DNA from: Gluconobacter potus
GTDB lineage: Bacteria > Pseudomonadota > Alphaproteobacteria > Acetobacterales > Acetobacteraceae
Direction of reading: 5' to 3'
NCBI RefSeq assembly: GCF_015244705.1
Contig: NZ_JABCQF010000017.1
Location: forward strand, 1-32,161
Length of the DNA: 32,161 nt
The notes beneath the pieces are model-generated. The model had not been told where the DNA came from. It was given only the letters and a program-made list of their open reading frames with translations, and did no database searches. Shown here piece after piece: positions 1 through 7,719 of this stretch; the first letter of the stretch is position 1, and every line of letters starts with the position of its first letter. The translations under genes and the position numbers were made by a program.

Positions 1-117
1 CTGATGCACGCCATGTTTCGAAGCCAGTTCCGCCAGCGTCAGTTCCCCACGGATCGCCTCCAGCGCAACCCGTGACTTGAACTCTGCCGCATACCGTTTC
101 CGCGTAACCTTGCCCAT
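1..117 (-). CDS. IS3-family transposase orfA, N-terminal part (partial)
   Basis: These 39 codons begin [16 protein letters not shown] and are the same as the start of the complete orfA at 13442. The protein is the helix-turn-helix DNA-binding half of an IS3-type transposase, which is normally fused to orfB by frameshifting. The gene continues outside the window, so whether it is intact cannot be judged. Confidence 0.85.
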   Translation of the reverse strand, partial: MGKVTRKRYAAEFKSRVALEAIRGELTLAELASKHGVHQ

Positions 118-182
118 AAAACCCGTCCTCGTTCAGGCCAGATGATAGCTTATCGCCCTGTCCGAAAAATGGGGACCACCTC
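1..182 (-). mobile_element. IS3-family element, 5' end only (runs off the window)
   Basis: The reverse complement of this stretch matches 13377-13558 base for base, except for one C/T difference just after the orfA start. It is the left end of the same IS3-family element, inverted, and it continues beyond position 1. The terminus reads GAGGTGGTCCCC when read inward from 182. It carries the first 39 codons of orfA on the minus strand (ATG at 117). The element cuts the 3' end of the aldehyde dehydrogenase fragment next to it. Confidence 0.9.
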
Positions 183-1120
183 TGTATCTGCCAGATCCGT
201 GAATTCAGACACAATGGCCAGCGGGCCAAACAGTTCTTCCTGCATCACGCGCATGGACAGGTTGGGGTCCAGCACCAGCGTGGGGGGGAAGAAGCAGCCC
301 TCGTTGGGCAGGGGCGTTTCAGCCTGCCAGATGCCGCCTTTGGCGCGGGCATCTTCTACCAACCCTTCCAGGGCTTTCACCCGGCGCGGGTTGACCAGCG
401 GGCCCATGGTCACGCCATCATCCACGCCACGGCCAATTTTCAGGCTGTTCATGCGGGCCTGGAACTTTTCCACAAACGCCAGGGCAATGCTTTTTTCAAG
501 CAGGAAGCGCGTGGGCGCAATGCACACCTGTCCGGCATTGCGGAATTTGGCAGCAGAAAGCCGCTCGGCCGCAACATCCAGATCCGCATCCGCGCAGACA
601 ATAACCGGCGCGTGGCCACCCAGTTCCATAGCGACGGGCTTCATCTGCGCACCAGCCAGAGACGCCAGATGCTTGCCCACCGGCGTTGAGCCGGTAAAGG
701 AGATTTTCCGCACCACCGGGTGCGCAATCAGATATTCCGAGATTTCAGCCGGGTCCCCATACACCAGAAAGACCGCCCCTTCCGGCACGCCTGCATCCAG
801 AAACGCTCGCAGCAGTTCAGCGGGGGATGCCGGGGTGTCTTCCGGTGCCTTCACAATTACAGCGCAGCCCGCGCCCAGCGCCGCGCCCAGTTTGCGGGCA
901 ATCTGGTTGATGGGGAAGTTCCACGGTGTAAACGCCGCCACCACGCCAACAGGCCGGTGCAACACGCGCTGTTCTACATGGCGCACACGCGGCGGAATGA
1001 GCACGTCATTCAGGCGGCGGCCTTCCTCACCAAAATATTCGATGACACCGGCAGCGCCCTTGATCTCAAGAATAGCCTGCTCAAGCGGCTTGCCCTGCTC
1101 CCGGCTCATGATCCGGCCAA
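183..1120 (-). pseudogene. NAD(P)-dependent aldehyde dehydrogenase, fragment lacking both ends
   Basis: This encodes about 312 residues from the middle of an aldehyde dehydrogenase, probably of the succinate-semialdehyde dehydrogenase type. Visible family motifs, in order, are TPWNFP, FTGSTPVGK (cofactor-binding region), ELGGHAP (general-base glutamate), FRNAGQVC (catalytic cysteine) and EELFGPLA. A full enzyme has about 480 residues. The first 80 or so are missing because an IS3-family element abuts at 1121, and roughly the last 80 are missing because another IS abuts at 182. The frame is still open upstream of the first ATG (residues I-G-R-I precede it), so that ATG at 1109 is internal. The part beyond 2424 does not encode the missing N-terminus, so this is a rearrangement product and not a simple insertion. 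It is presumed non-functional. Confidence 0.9.
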
Positions 1121-1174
1121 TGAATTGCCCCGGGTTTTGTGGAGACAGAACGACCCGAGAGGTAAGAAGGATTC

Positions 1175-1498
1175 ATGAGCAACAAATCGAAGCGTTTTCC
1201 GCCTGAATTTCGTGACCGTGCAGCCCGTATGGTTCTGGAGGAAGAGAAGAACCATCCATCACGCTGGTCCGCGGTGATGATGATAGCGCCAAAGCTGGAT
1301 ATTCATCCTGACACGCTGTCAAAATGGACCCGTCTGCATGAACGTGCCAATGCGCCTGCGGTGAGTGACCTGCCTGATCGAGAGAAGATCAGGCAACTGG
1401 AGCGAGAGAACCGCGAATTGCGGCAGGCCAATGAAATCCTGCGTAAGGCGTCGGCATATTTTGCGGAAGGAGAGCTCGACCGCATCTTCAAGCCATGA
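1175..1498 (+). CDS. IS3-family transposase orfA
   Basis: This 107-residue protein has an N-terminal helix-turn-helix of the transposase_8 (PF01527) type (SKRFPPEFRDRAARMV ... HPDTLSKW). A C-terminal leucine-zipper stretch follows (REKIRQLERENRELRQANEILRKAS), which in IS3 elements drives multimerisation. The stop overlaps the orfB start as ATGA at 1495-1498, so orfB lies in the -1 frame, the classic layout for programmed frameshifting to an OrfAB transposase. The start follows a GGTAAGAAGGA stretch that serves as a ribosome-binding site. Confidence 0.93.
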   Translation: MSNKSKRFPPEFRDRAARMVLEEEKNHPSRWSAVMMIAPKLDIHPDTLSKWTRLHERANAPAVSDLPDREKIRQLERENRELRQANEILRKASAYFAEGELDRIFKP

Positions 1499-2384
1499 CA
1501 CGCTTCATTGAGAGCATCGGCAGACATATGGTGTCGGGTCAATCTGCAGGGTTCTGTCGATTGCACCATCTGCCTATTATGCAACTGTTGCCAGACAGAA
1601 AAATCCGTGTGTGCGCAGCCAGAAAGACAAAGAACTGTGCGATGACATCCGTAGAGTGTGGAATGATAATTTCTGCGTCTATGGAGCGCGCAAGGTCTGG
1701 CATCAGCTCAAACGTGAAGGCCTGGATGTCGCCCGCTGCACGGTAGAGCGGCTGATGCGCCGGATGGGGCTGAAAGGCGTCATTCGTGGCAAGGGGGTCA
1801 GAACCACACGGCCTGATCCGCAACGTCCGTGTCCGCAGGATCTGGTGCAGCGCCAGTTTCATGCTCCTGCCCCCAACAGACTGTGGGTTTCGGATTTTAC
1901 TTACGTTTCCACATGGCAGGGCTTTGTTTATGTGGCCTTCATCATTGACGTCTTTGCACGGGTTATTGTGGGTTGGCGTGTCTCCTCAACGGCTCATACC
2001 GACTTCGTACTGGATGCCCTTGAGCAGGCTCTGTGCCAGAGACAGCCTGAGGGAAAAGTGACCCACCATTCCGACCGCGGCTGTCAATATGTGTCCATTC
2101 GCTACACGCAAAGACTGGCTGAAGCGGGGCTCGTTGCTTCTGTCGGCAGTGTTGGGGATTCCTATGATAACGCCTTGGCAGAGACCATTAACGGACTTTA
2201 CAAAACCGAACTCATCTATCGGCAGGGGCCATGGAAAAACAGGGAAGCTGTTGAACTGGCAACACTTAAATGGGTCGACTGGTTCAATAATCGGCGGCTC
2301 CTGTCCTCCATTGGAAACATCCCGCCAGCAGAAGCTGAGGCACGCTTTTATGCACAACAGAAATCACATGCATTAGCCGCTTAA
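1495..2384 (+). pseudogene. IS3-family transposase orfB with a one-base frameshift
   Basis: Reading from the ATG at 1495 gives MTRFIES in the expected -1 frame. The homologous sequence then continues one frame over from the CAT at 1515 (HRQTYGVGSICRVLSIAPSAYY and so on), without interruption to the stop at 2384. The simplest explanation is loss of one C in the run at about 1515. The catalytic DDE residues are present in the shifted frame: SDFTY, HSDRG and AETING. Without frameshift correction the retrovirus-type integrase core would not be made, so this copy is probably inactive. It could be mobilised only by a related transposase acting in trans. Confidence 0.85.
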
Positions 2385-2424
2385 ATCAGATAAAAAACGT
2401 CTCCACAAAACCCGGGGCAATTCA

Positions 2425-2553
2425 GTGACCTGTGCTGAAGCAGTATCGGACATTGCGCCCTCTATGTTTACAGAAGAAACTTGTGCGGGAAAGATAGGAA
2501 CCCCGACAATCTGGTGTCAACGAAAGTTTCTTGCGTAAACATGGGCCCCACGA
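2425..2553. promoter_or_regulatory. tetR upstream region with imperfect inverted repeat
   Basis: TTTACAGAAGAAACTT at 2467-2482 is nearly the reverse complement of AAGTTTCTTGCGTAAA at 2524-2539, with 41 bases between the arms. The right arm ends 14 bases before the TetR-family start codon. Such regulators usually bind an operator next to their own gene, so this is a candidate operator. The alternative is the remains of a mobile-element end. No clear -10/-35 pair stands out. Confidence 0.4.
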
Positions 2554-3162
2554 ATGAGTGAAACGAAGGACCGCCCCTATCATCACGGCGACCTGCGCCG
2601 CGCCCTGATCGACACGGCGCTCGCCATGCTGGCGGCTGATCAGAACTGGGCTTTTACCTTGCGCGAGGTAGCGCGCCGCACCGGCGTCAGCCACGCCGCG
2701 CCCTACAAGCATTTTCGGGACCGGGAGGAGTTGCTGCGCGAACTGGCCTGGATCGGCTTTGTGCAGCTTCAGGAGGTCATGGAGGACGCGATCGCCATGG
2801 CCGCGCGATCCATACGCGAGAAATTCATCGCAGGGGCCGAGGCCTGTATCGCGTTTGCTGTGCGTAATCCCGGCCTTTACCGCCTGATGTTCAGTTCGGA
2901 CGCTGACAAGACTGCGGACCCACATCTGCATGACGCCGCCATGGAGACCTTCCGGATTCTTCTCCAACTTCTGGAAGACGGGCAACGGGACGGCAGTTTC
3001 CGACCGGTCGCCCTCACTGCGCAGGCGGCGGCAAGCTGGGCGCAGGTGCATGGTCTGGTCATGCTGGCCATCAGTGGTCAGCTTTTTGAAGAGAAGGTTG
3101 GCCCGGAGCCGGTGCGGGCCGCACTGGATGTGTTACTGGGTGGTCTTTGCCTGAAAAATTGA
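2554..3162 (+). CDS. TetR/AcrR-family transcriptional regulator
   Basis: This 202-residue one-component repressor-type regulator has an N-terminal TetR helix-turn-helix at about residues 30-52 (FTLREVARRTGVSHAAPYKHF), followed by a helical ligand-binding domain. The region reading AVRNPGLYRLMFS resembles the WHG/TetR_C_33 class of C-terminal domains. No effector can be named. The nearest candidate targets are the broken aldehyde dehydrogenase side and the exporter relic at 4042; both are disrupted, so the regulator may be orphaned. GC content is high compared with the IS DNA to its left. A ribosome-binding site before the ATG is weak. The other ATG at 2541 is out of frame. Confidence 0.9.
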   Translation: MSETKDRPYHHGDLRRALIDTALAMLAADQNWAFTLREVARRTGVSHAAPYKHFRDREELLRELAWIGFVQLQEVMEDAIAMAARSIREKFIAGAEACIAFAVRNPGLYRLMFSSDADKTADPHLHDAAMETFRILLQLLEDGQRDGSFRPVALTAQAAASWAQVHGLVMLAISGQLFEEKVGPEPVRAALDVLLGGLCLKN

Positions 3163-3173
3163 TGGAGCAGGAA

Positions 3174-3818
3174 CTATTCTACAGGCTTCTCAGAGCCGTT
3201 ATCAGGCGTGAGTGGATAGGCGATCCGGTTGTTTTTCTGCACAACGGCTGCTGGCGTCAGGATAGCTGACTCTGCCTTTGTCATGGAGAGAATGTGGCAG
3301 ACGGTCATGTGGTTGATCAGAAGATAATCGGTGATGATCCGCCTGTGACAGCGCCACCAGAGAACTTCCGCACACATCAGCGCAACCGTTGCCGTGCCTC
3401 CCAATGCGATCAGCTTTTCAAGACCGCGATGAAAATCTTCTCCCTGAGCGTAATCAGCGTAATTATGAAAACTCTGCACCCGCCAGTAAGCGTTGGTTTC
3501 AACTGGCACGGTTGCTGAACGCGGACGCCGTCCCCCCAGTTCAGGAATGTGGCTATAGCCAATTCCCTGCGCACCGAGCTCGGAGACCAGACGCTCTCCA
3601 TCATACTCCCGATTGCGTCTTGAGTAGGGAAAGGCCCTCACATCGGCAATCTGCGTCACACCATAGTGCTGCAGGAGAGCGATGAAATCAGCCAGAGGGT
3701 GCGTTGAATGACCAATAGTGTAAAAAGGATGCGGAGTGTTGATGACAATCTCCTTTTTCTGATCACGTCCGAAGGTATCATTCCTTATGAATTCACACCA
3801 TTTCGAAATCGGAGACAC
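3174..3818 (-). CDS. DUF488-family protein
   Basis: The product resembles DUF488 proteins of unknown function, which are usually 120-180 residues. Visible family features are YTIGHST near the N-terminus, ADVRAFPYSRRN, LGGRRPRS, and the cysteine/histidine motif MCAEVLWWRCHRRII. The start is problematic. The only in-frame start upstream of the conserved part is a GTG at 3818, which overlaps the divergent gene at 3787 by 32 bases and has no good ribosome-binding site. A strong AAGGAG lies just before the conserved region, but the codons after it are ATT-GTC-ATC, so no standard start is correctly spaced. The true protein may begin near residue 25 using a non-standard or mutated start. Confidence 0.8.
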   Translation of the reverse strand: MSPISKWCEFIRNDTFGRDQKKEIVINTPHPFYTIGHSTHPLADFIALLQHYGVTQIADVRAFPYSRRNREYDGERLVSELGAQGIGYSHIPELGGRRPRSATVPVETNAYWRVQSFHNYADYAQGEDFHRGLEKLIALGGTATVALMCAEVLWWRCHRRIITDYLLINHMTVCHILSMTKAESAILTPAAVVQKNNRIAYPLTPDNGSEKPVE

Positions 3819-4002
3819 GGTGTCATGGAACTCGGAAGCGGGCTATGTCAGTGGTCGCATCACAGCCATTCATACCACTCCGTTTGATGTCAACGGATAC
3901 CAGCATCATGCGACGACGCAGGAACCTCAATATGAGATCAGAAGCCTGAAAACAGGGCATATCGCCTTTCACAAAGGTGCGGCACTGACCAGACTCGCCT
4001 GA
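3787..4002 (+). CDS. DUF2945 / hypervirulence-associated TUDOR-like small protein
   Basis: This 71-residue protein matches the pattern of the DUF2945 (HVA_TUDOR) family: an early GDTVSWNSEAG, then VSGRIT, QEPQYEIRSLKTGH and a closing AFHKGAALTRL. These are small SH3/tudor-like folds of unknown function. It is divergent from, and overlaps the annotated 5' end of, the DUF488 gene. An AAGG stretch precedes the ATG. It ends 39 bases before the exporter relic, which runs on the other strand. Confidence 0.8.
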   Translation: MNSHHFEIGDTVSWNSEAGYVSGRITAIHTTPFDVNGYQHHATTQEPQYEIRSLKTGHIAFHKGAALTRLA

Positions 4003-4041
4003 GCACGTCCGACTTCATAAAAGGTTTAATTGAGGTTTGTC

Positions 4042-4736
4042 TCATGTCCGACGGGTTGCGAGCCAGCATAGGACAGATCCGGCGCACACCATCGCCGCTC
4101 CAGACCAGAAAGCAGAGGTCAGTTGCGCATGAAGCAGAAAAGCCGCAAAGAAAGCCGATAGCACGGGAATAAAATAGGATGCTCCGGCCAGCAACGTTAT
4201 GTTGCCACGCTGAATCCCGATAGTCCACGCGCCATACCCGGCCGCAATGGCCGCAGCCCCACCTAGAAGATGCAGAAGAGCATCTCTATCCGGAACAACT
4301 GCTTTTCCTCCACCGATCAGAAATTTGCCCCATAGGATAGCAGCCACAAAGGCGAAGAATACAGGAACATAGCTCTTTCCACGTGCCATATCGGCGGCCA
4401 CCATGCAGTAAATCGTCCAGAGAATGGAAGAAGAAAGCGCCAGTCCGTAGCTCAGAGGATTGGAGACAATATCCCTGTATATCCCGGACAGTTCGACCCC
4501 ATGACCTTCTCCAAGCACCCGGAACACACCGCCGCTGAAACAAGTACACCAGGGAAAATCAGCCATGTGGCACGTCGTCCTTTCAGCAGGATGGATGCTA
4601 TCATGGTAAAAGTCGGCCACAGGTAATTGATCATGCTGACTTCAATGGCCTGATGATTGTTCGCGGCATATCCGATGGACAGCGAAAAGGAGAGCTCGGT
4701 TCCAACAAACAGGACGCCGCCCAGCAGCAGATACCT
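4042..4736 (-). pseudogene. YddG-like EamA/DMT exporter, truncated and frameshifted
   Basis: Translated across two frames this is a drug/metabolite-transporter superfamily protein. Its segment NHQAIEVSMINYLWP resembles the aromatic amino acid exporter YddG. Several hydrophobic helices are visible, including YGLALSSSILWTIYCMVAAD and SYFIPVLSAFFAAFLLHA. The first part (4737 down to about 4530) and the second part (about 4530 to 4042) lie in different frames, consistent with loss of one base in the GCGGCGG run near 4530. The N-terminal 70 or so residues are removed by the IS5-family element at 4737. It is therefore dead twice over. Confidence 0.85.
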
Positions 4737-6080
4737 GGAGGGTTCGAAAAACCCTCTGGTTTTGAGGGTGCCTTTGTGATTCCATTTTCCCCGAGTTGAT
4801 TGGGGTATGGATCATGAAGCAGGCGGGATTTTTTGACGTTGAAGAGAGGCTTGCCCGGCTGAGCGGGCTGGGTGATCAGCTCGAAGCATTTTCCCGGACT
4901 GTGGATTTTGAGGTGTTCCGCCCTGATCTGGGGCAGGCTTTAGCCTATTCAGATGGCAGTAAAGGCGGACGACCGCCATTTGATCCGGTGCTGATGTTCA
5001 AAATTCTGGTGATCCAGACGCTCAACAATCTGTCTGATGAGCGGACAGAATATCTGATCAACGACCGCCTCTCCTTTATGCGTTTCCTTGGCTTGGGGCT
5101 GTCGGACCGTGTGCCTGATGCCAAAACGGTCTGGCTGTTTCGTGAATGCCTGACCCAGGCGGGAGCGATCGAGGGTCTGTTCAATCGCTTTGATACAATC
5201 CTGCGCAGCGCTGGTTATCTGCCGATGTCAGGCCAGATCCTGGATGCCACACTGGTGGCGGCTCCAAAGCAGCGGAACTCCAACGCAGAAAAAGCGGATC
5301 TTCGGGAGGGACGGATCCCACAGAACTGGCAGGACAAACCGGCAAAGCTGTCGCACAAGGACCGTCATGCGCGATGGACGCTGAAGTTCACGAAGGCAAA
5401 GCGGCAGGATGATGGAACCATGCCATCCAGTGACCTCGCCATCCCGTTCTTTGGCTATAAATCGCACATTTCTATCGATCGGAAATACCGGTTCATCCGG
5501 AAATGGAAAACAACGCATGCCGCCGCCAATGATGGTGCGCGATTGAGAGAGGGGCTGCTGGATAAAACCAACACGGCCTCAAGCGTCTGGGCGGAGCCAT
5601 TCAGGCTCCCGTCGATGCGGAGCATTGATGGGATAATGGCGGAGGGAGACACGGCGTATCGCTCCAAAGCCAATGAAGACTTCATGGAAAAGCAGGGCTT
5701 TGTCTCAAAGGTTCATCGCAAAAAACCGCAGCTCAAGCCGATGCCCCGGCATATCCAGAAATCGAATGCAGGGAAGTCGGTGATCCGCTCCCGCGTCGAG
5801 CACGTCTTTGCCGATCAGAAATCGCAAATGGGTCTATTCATCCGAACTGTCGGTATCATACGGGCCACCATGAGGATCGGGCTGGCCAATATCGTCTACA
5901 ACATGCGCCGCTTCCTCTTCCTCGAAAGGTTGAACGCGAGCGCGTAGTCATTCAGCGGGAGGGCAGTCCCCGATCTGCTCAAAACGCAGATCAAAAGCTA
6001 CCCCAAAAACCGTCAATCAAATCGCCAAAACCCTGAAACCACGAGCCAAGCGCATCAACCAACGGTTCTTCGATCCCTCC
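4737..6080 (+). mobile_element. IS5-family insertion sequence, complete
   Basis: The element is 1344 bp with imperfect terminal inverted repeats (GGAGGGTTCGAAAAACC on the left, GGAGGGATCGAAGAACC read inward on the right). One transposase gene fills it, with a 133-base non-coding 3' tail. Related copies or pieces occur at 14688-14932, 14933-15022, 24963-26073 and 32052-32161. It truncates a YddG-like exporter on the left and abuts an IS3 relic on the right, with no clear target duplication. Confidence 0.92.
4814..5947 (+). CDS. IS5-family transposase with 18-residue insertion in the catalytic core
   Basis: This 377-residue DDE transposase begins MKQAGFFDVEERLARL. The open frame extends upstream to a TTG at 4796, but the ATG at 4814 fits the family better. 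Candidate acidic residues are the D of GQILDATLV, the D of DTAYRS and the E of SRVEHVF. Compared with the copy at 25095, it carries 54 extra in-frame bases (5594-5647, residues about 261-278) directly before the DTAYRS motif, where the other copy reads VWADTAYRS. The insertion sits at the second catalytic strand and may impair activity. The rest is collinear with the other copies. Confidence 0.93.
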   Translation: MKQAGFFDVEERLARLSGLGDQLEAFSRTVDFEVFRPDLGQALAYSDGSKGGRPPFDPVLMFKILVIQTLNNLSDERTEYLINDRLSFMRFLGLGLSDRVPDAKTVWLFRECLTQAGAIEGLFNRFDTILRSAGYLPMSGQILDATLVAAPKQRNSNAEKADLREGRIPQNWQDKPAKLSHKDRHARWTLKFTKAKRQDDGTMPSSDLAIPFFGYKSHISIDRKYRFIRKWKTTHAAANDGARLREGLLDKTNTASSVWAEPFRLPSMRSIDGIMAEGDTAYRSKANEDFMEKQGFVSKVHRKKPQLKPMPRHIQKSNAGKSVIRSRVEHVFADQKSQMGLFIRTVGIIRATMRIGLANIVYNMRRFLFLERLNASA

Positions 6081-6300
6081 AGGTGGTCTCCGTTTTCGGA
6101 CAGAGGCGTAAGCTATAGACCGTCCTGAGAAAGGACAGGTTTATGAGCAAGCTTACATGGAAGAGGTATTCGGCCGAGTTCAAGGCGCGTGTTGCATTGG
6201 AGGCGAGCAGACGATTTTCGAATTGGCGTCGAAGTATGGTGTGCATCAGACGATGATTGCCTAGTGGAAGCGCCAGGCCATCGAGGCCATGGCGGCTACT
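6081..6300 (+). pseudogene. Decayed IS3-family relic (left end and start of orfA)
   Basis: The stretch opens with AGGTGGTCTCCGTTTTCGGACAG, a diverged version of the terminus seen at 13377. An orfA start follows at 6143 (MSKLTWKRYSAEFKARVALEA). The frame then breaks at about 6207, resumes one frame over as FELASKYGVHQTMIA, and hits a TAG where a glutamine codon (CAG) is expected at about 6262. Similarity fades by about 6300, next to the end of the VapC gene. It is an old, inactive fragment of a cousin of the element at 13377. Confidence 0.8.
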
Positions 6301-6308
6301 TTCTCCCG

Positions 6309-6713
6309 TCAATCCGGCGTCCAATCTTCAGAACGTAATCCATTTACCCGAGTAAATTCCCGTATATTTCCGGTTATAACGACCAGTCCTTTGCTCCGGG
6401 CATGCCCCGCAATCATTAAGTCGTATGGTCCGATAACACATCCATGGGCTTCCAGATCAGCCCTAATTTCTGCTGTATGTGCTGCCGCATCATCGTCAAA
6501 TGGCAAAACAGACAAACGCGCAGCAAAATGCTCTACCTCACGTCGGATTTTTGCCGGATTTTGAGATTTTTCCGCCCCATAGAGGAGTTCGTAAAGCACA
6601 ACATCTGAAATACAGAGGGCCTCGGCGTTATCGTTGAAACGCTCGCGTAAGCCCTTTGGACGGTCACGCAAGACGCGGATACAAAAATTTGTATCGAGCA
6701 GATAACGTAGCAT
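6309..6713 (-). CDS. vapC: VapC-type PIN-domain ribonuclease toxin
   Basis: This 134-residue toxin of a type II toxin-antitoxin pair is probably an endoribonuclease acting on tRNA or other RNA. PIN-domain acidic residues are visible: D in YLLDTNFCI, E in VVLYELLYGAEKS (typical of the tRNA-fMet-cleaving subgroup) and D in GPYDLMIAGHA. The ATG overlaps the antitoxin stop by one base (TGATG), which implies translational coupling. An upstream in-frame TTG exists but is unlikely to be used. The stop lies next to the IS3 relic. Confidence 0.93.
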   Translation of the reverse strand: MLRYLLDTNFCIRVLRDRPKGLRERFNDNAEALCISDVVLYELLYGAEKSQNPAKIRREVEHFAARLSVLPFDDDAAAHTAEIRADLEAHGCVIGPYDLMIAGHARSKGLVVITGNIREFTRVNGLRSEDWTPD

Positions 6714-6937
6714 CAAAAGCTTTCGCGTTCCTGCATTGCGGGTTGATTGCGTTCAGGTAACTCAGTGCCGGAGGACGAAAAAAAATCATCCCATGCGGCA
6801 TGCGCGGGCGCAATAATGCGTCGTACGCCATCGGGAATGATCACGACGTCCTTCAGACTAAGGTCAAAGGCAACAGCCTTGGGAAGCCGTACAGCCTGAG
6901 AACGGTTGGAAAGAAAGAGAGTTGTGCGGGCAAGCAT
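6713..6937 (-). CDS. vapB: VapB-type antitoxin (AbrB/SpoVT-like)
   Basis: This 74-residue antitoxin has an N-terminal swapped-hairpin DNA-binding segment (TTLFLSNRSQAVRLPKAVAFD) and a C-terminal tail that would wrap the VapC toxin. A GGAGG five bases before the ATG at 6937 decides the start in favour of MLARTT over an upstream ATG at 6949. It is the first gene of the vapBC operon. A perfect palindrome just upstream (6953-6973) is the expected autoregulatory operator. Confidence 0.92.
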   Translation of the reverse strand: MLARTTLFLSNRSQAVRLPKAVAFDLSLKDVVIIPDGVRRIIAPAHAAWDDFFSSSGTELPERNQPAMQERESF

Positions 6938-6952
6938 GGCATCCTCCATATG

Positions 6953-6973
6953 GGATATACTGAACGTATATCC
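6953..6973. promoter_or_regulatory. Candidate VapBC operator palindrome
   Basis: GGATATAC-TGAAC-GTATATCC is a perfect inverted repeat with 8-base arms and a 5-base spacer. It ends about 15 bases upstream of the vapB start codon, between promoter and ribosome-binding site. VapBC complexes typically repress their own promoter through such a site. Confidence 0.65.
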
Positions 6974-7132
6974 ATAAATTGATCTGATACCAACAAAATT
7001 CGTTCAGCTTTAAATTCGACTATTTTCCGTCCCTACCCCTGAAACCAACGTCCATAACGAACATCAAAATAGACGACGGCTTTTTATCTTTTTCCGCCGA
7101 GATCAGACCTGCCCCTCTTCTCCCGAAGAAGA

Positions 7133-7594
7133 TTAACCATAGTATGTTTCATACTCCTTAAGATTCATTCCAATCCGATAGGGCCCTTCGAACAGATCCC
7201 CGAGGGCCAGACGCCGTCGCAACGTCAGACGGCGTTGCGCCAGGTGATACATCCGGTCGTGCAGCAGATGGCAGCGCTGACAGAGCGCACGCAGATTGCG
7301 CCACCGGTTGCTGGTGGGGTCGTGATTCAGATGAGCCGCTGCCAGTACCACTTTCGTCTGTCGCATCTGCAGATGCTCAATCAGGTCGGGAGGGGACACC
7401 CGCCTGCCCCGGCCATTGAACCAGTGTCCTGTTTCCGGATGCTTCCATCGACCACCCGGCAGGACCTGAAGATGATATCCATGCGGCCGGCCGCAGCGCT
7501 GACAGACACCCCCTGCCCGCTCGAACCGCACCTGCCGGCTCAGTTCAGGCCAGTTGGGAGGGTAAAGCGCTTTTAGTTCCGGTCGGATCGGCAT
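7133..7594 (-). CDS. HNH-endonuclease-like protein
   Basis: This 153-residue protein has an HNH-like zinc/metal fold. A first knuckle CQRCG lies near residue 31. The core AHLNHDPTSNRWRNLRALCQRCHLLHDR follows, supplying the histidine, asparagine and second Cys-x-x-Cys-His elements. HNH proteins of this size are often plasmid- or phage-borne nucleases, but no specific substrate can be given. The start at 7594 is supported by AGGA seven bases upstream. It is divergent from scpB, with 125 bases between them. Confidence 0.82.
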   Translation of the reverse strand: MPIRPELKALYPPNWPELSRQVRFERAGGVCQRCGRPHGYHLQVLPGGRWKHPETGHWFNGRGRRVSPPDLIEHLQMRQTKVVLAAAHLNHDPTSNRWRNLRALCQRCHLLHDRMYHLAQRRLTLRRRLALGDLFEGPYRIGMNLKEYETYYG

Positions 7595-7719
7595 TCCCGT
7601 GTCCTATCACACAATCATAGTTCGATAGAGACCTCCTGCAGGTCCTGATCCCCGAGGTCGCGGATCAACTCCACTGACAGTGCGTTCCGAACTCTGGCCG
7701 ACGACACCGAAGCGGCCTT
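7595..7719. promoter_or_regulatory. Divergent promoter region between the HNH gene and scpB
   Basis: This 125-base spacer must hold the promoters of two outward-facing genes. A short inverted repeat, GACCT-CCTGC-AGGTC, lies at about 7631-7645 and could be a regulator site. No convincing sigma-70 boxes were identified by eye. Confidence 0.35.

Larger units (their letters stand above)
1121..2424 (+). mobile_element. IS3-family insertion sequence, complete ends, frameshifted orfB
   Basis: The element is 1304 bp and is bounded by 26-bp perfect inverted repeats that start TGAATTGCCCCGGGTTTTG. It carries orfA and orfB in the usual IS3 order with an ATGA overlap. The flanks show no target duplication (CCAA before, GTGA after), and the aldehyde dehydrogenase on the left does not resume on the right. 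This indicates recombination or deletion after insertion. The IS51-like group is a guess from orfB motifs. Confidence 0.9.

Noticed and set aside
142-1206. 354-residue plus-strand open frame over the aldehyde dehydrogenase fragment
   Set aside because: It is antisense to a clear aldehyde dehydrogenase with catalytic motifs. Its translation is low in complexity (Ser/Arg/Ala-rich), typical of a shadow frame in GC-rich DNA.
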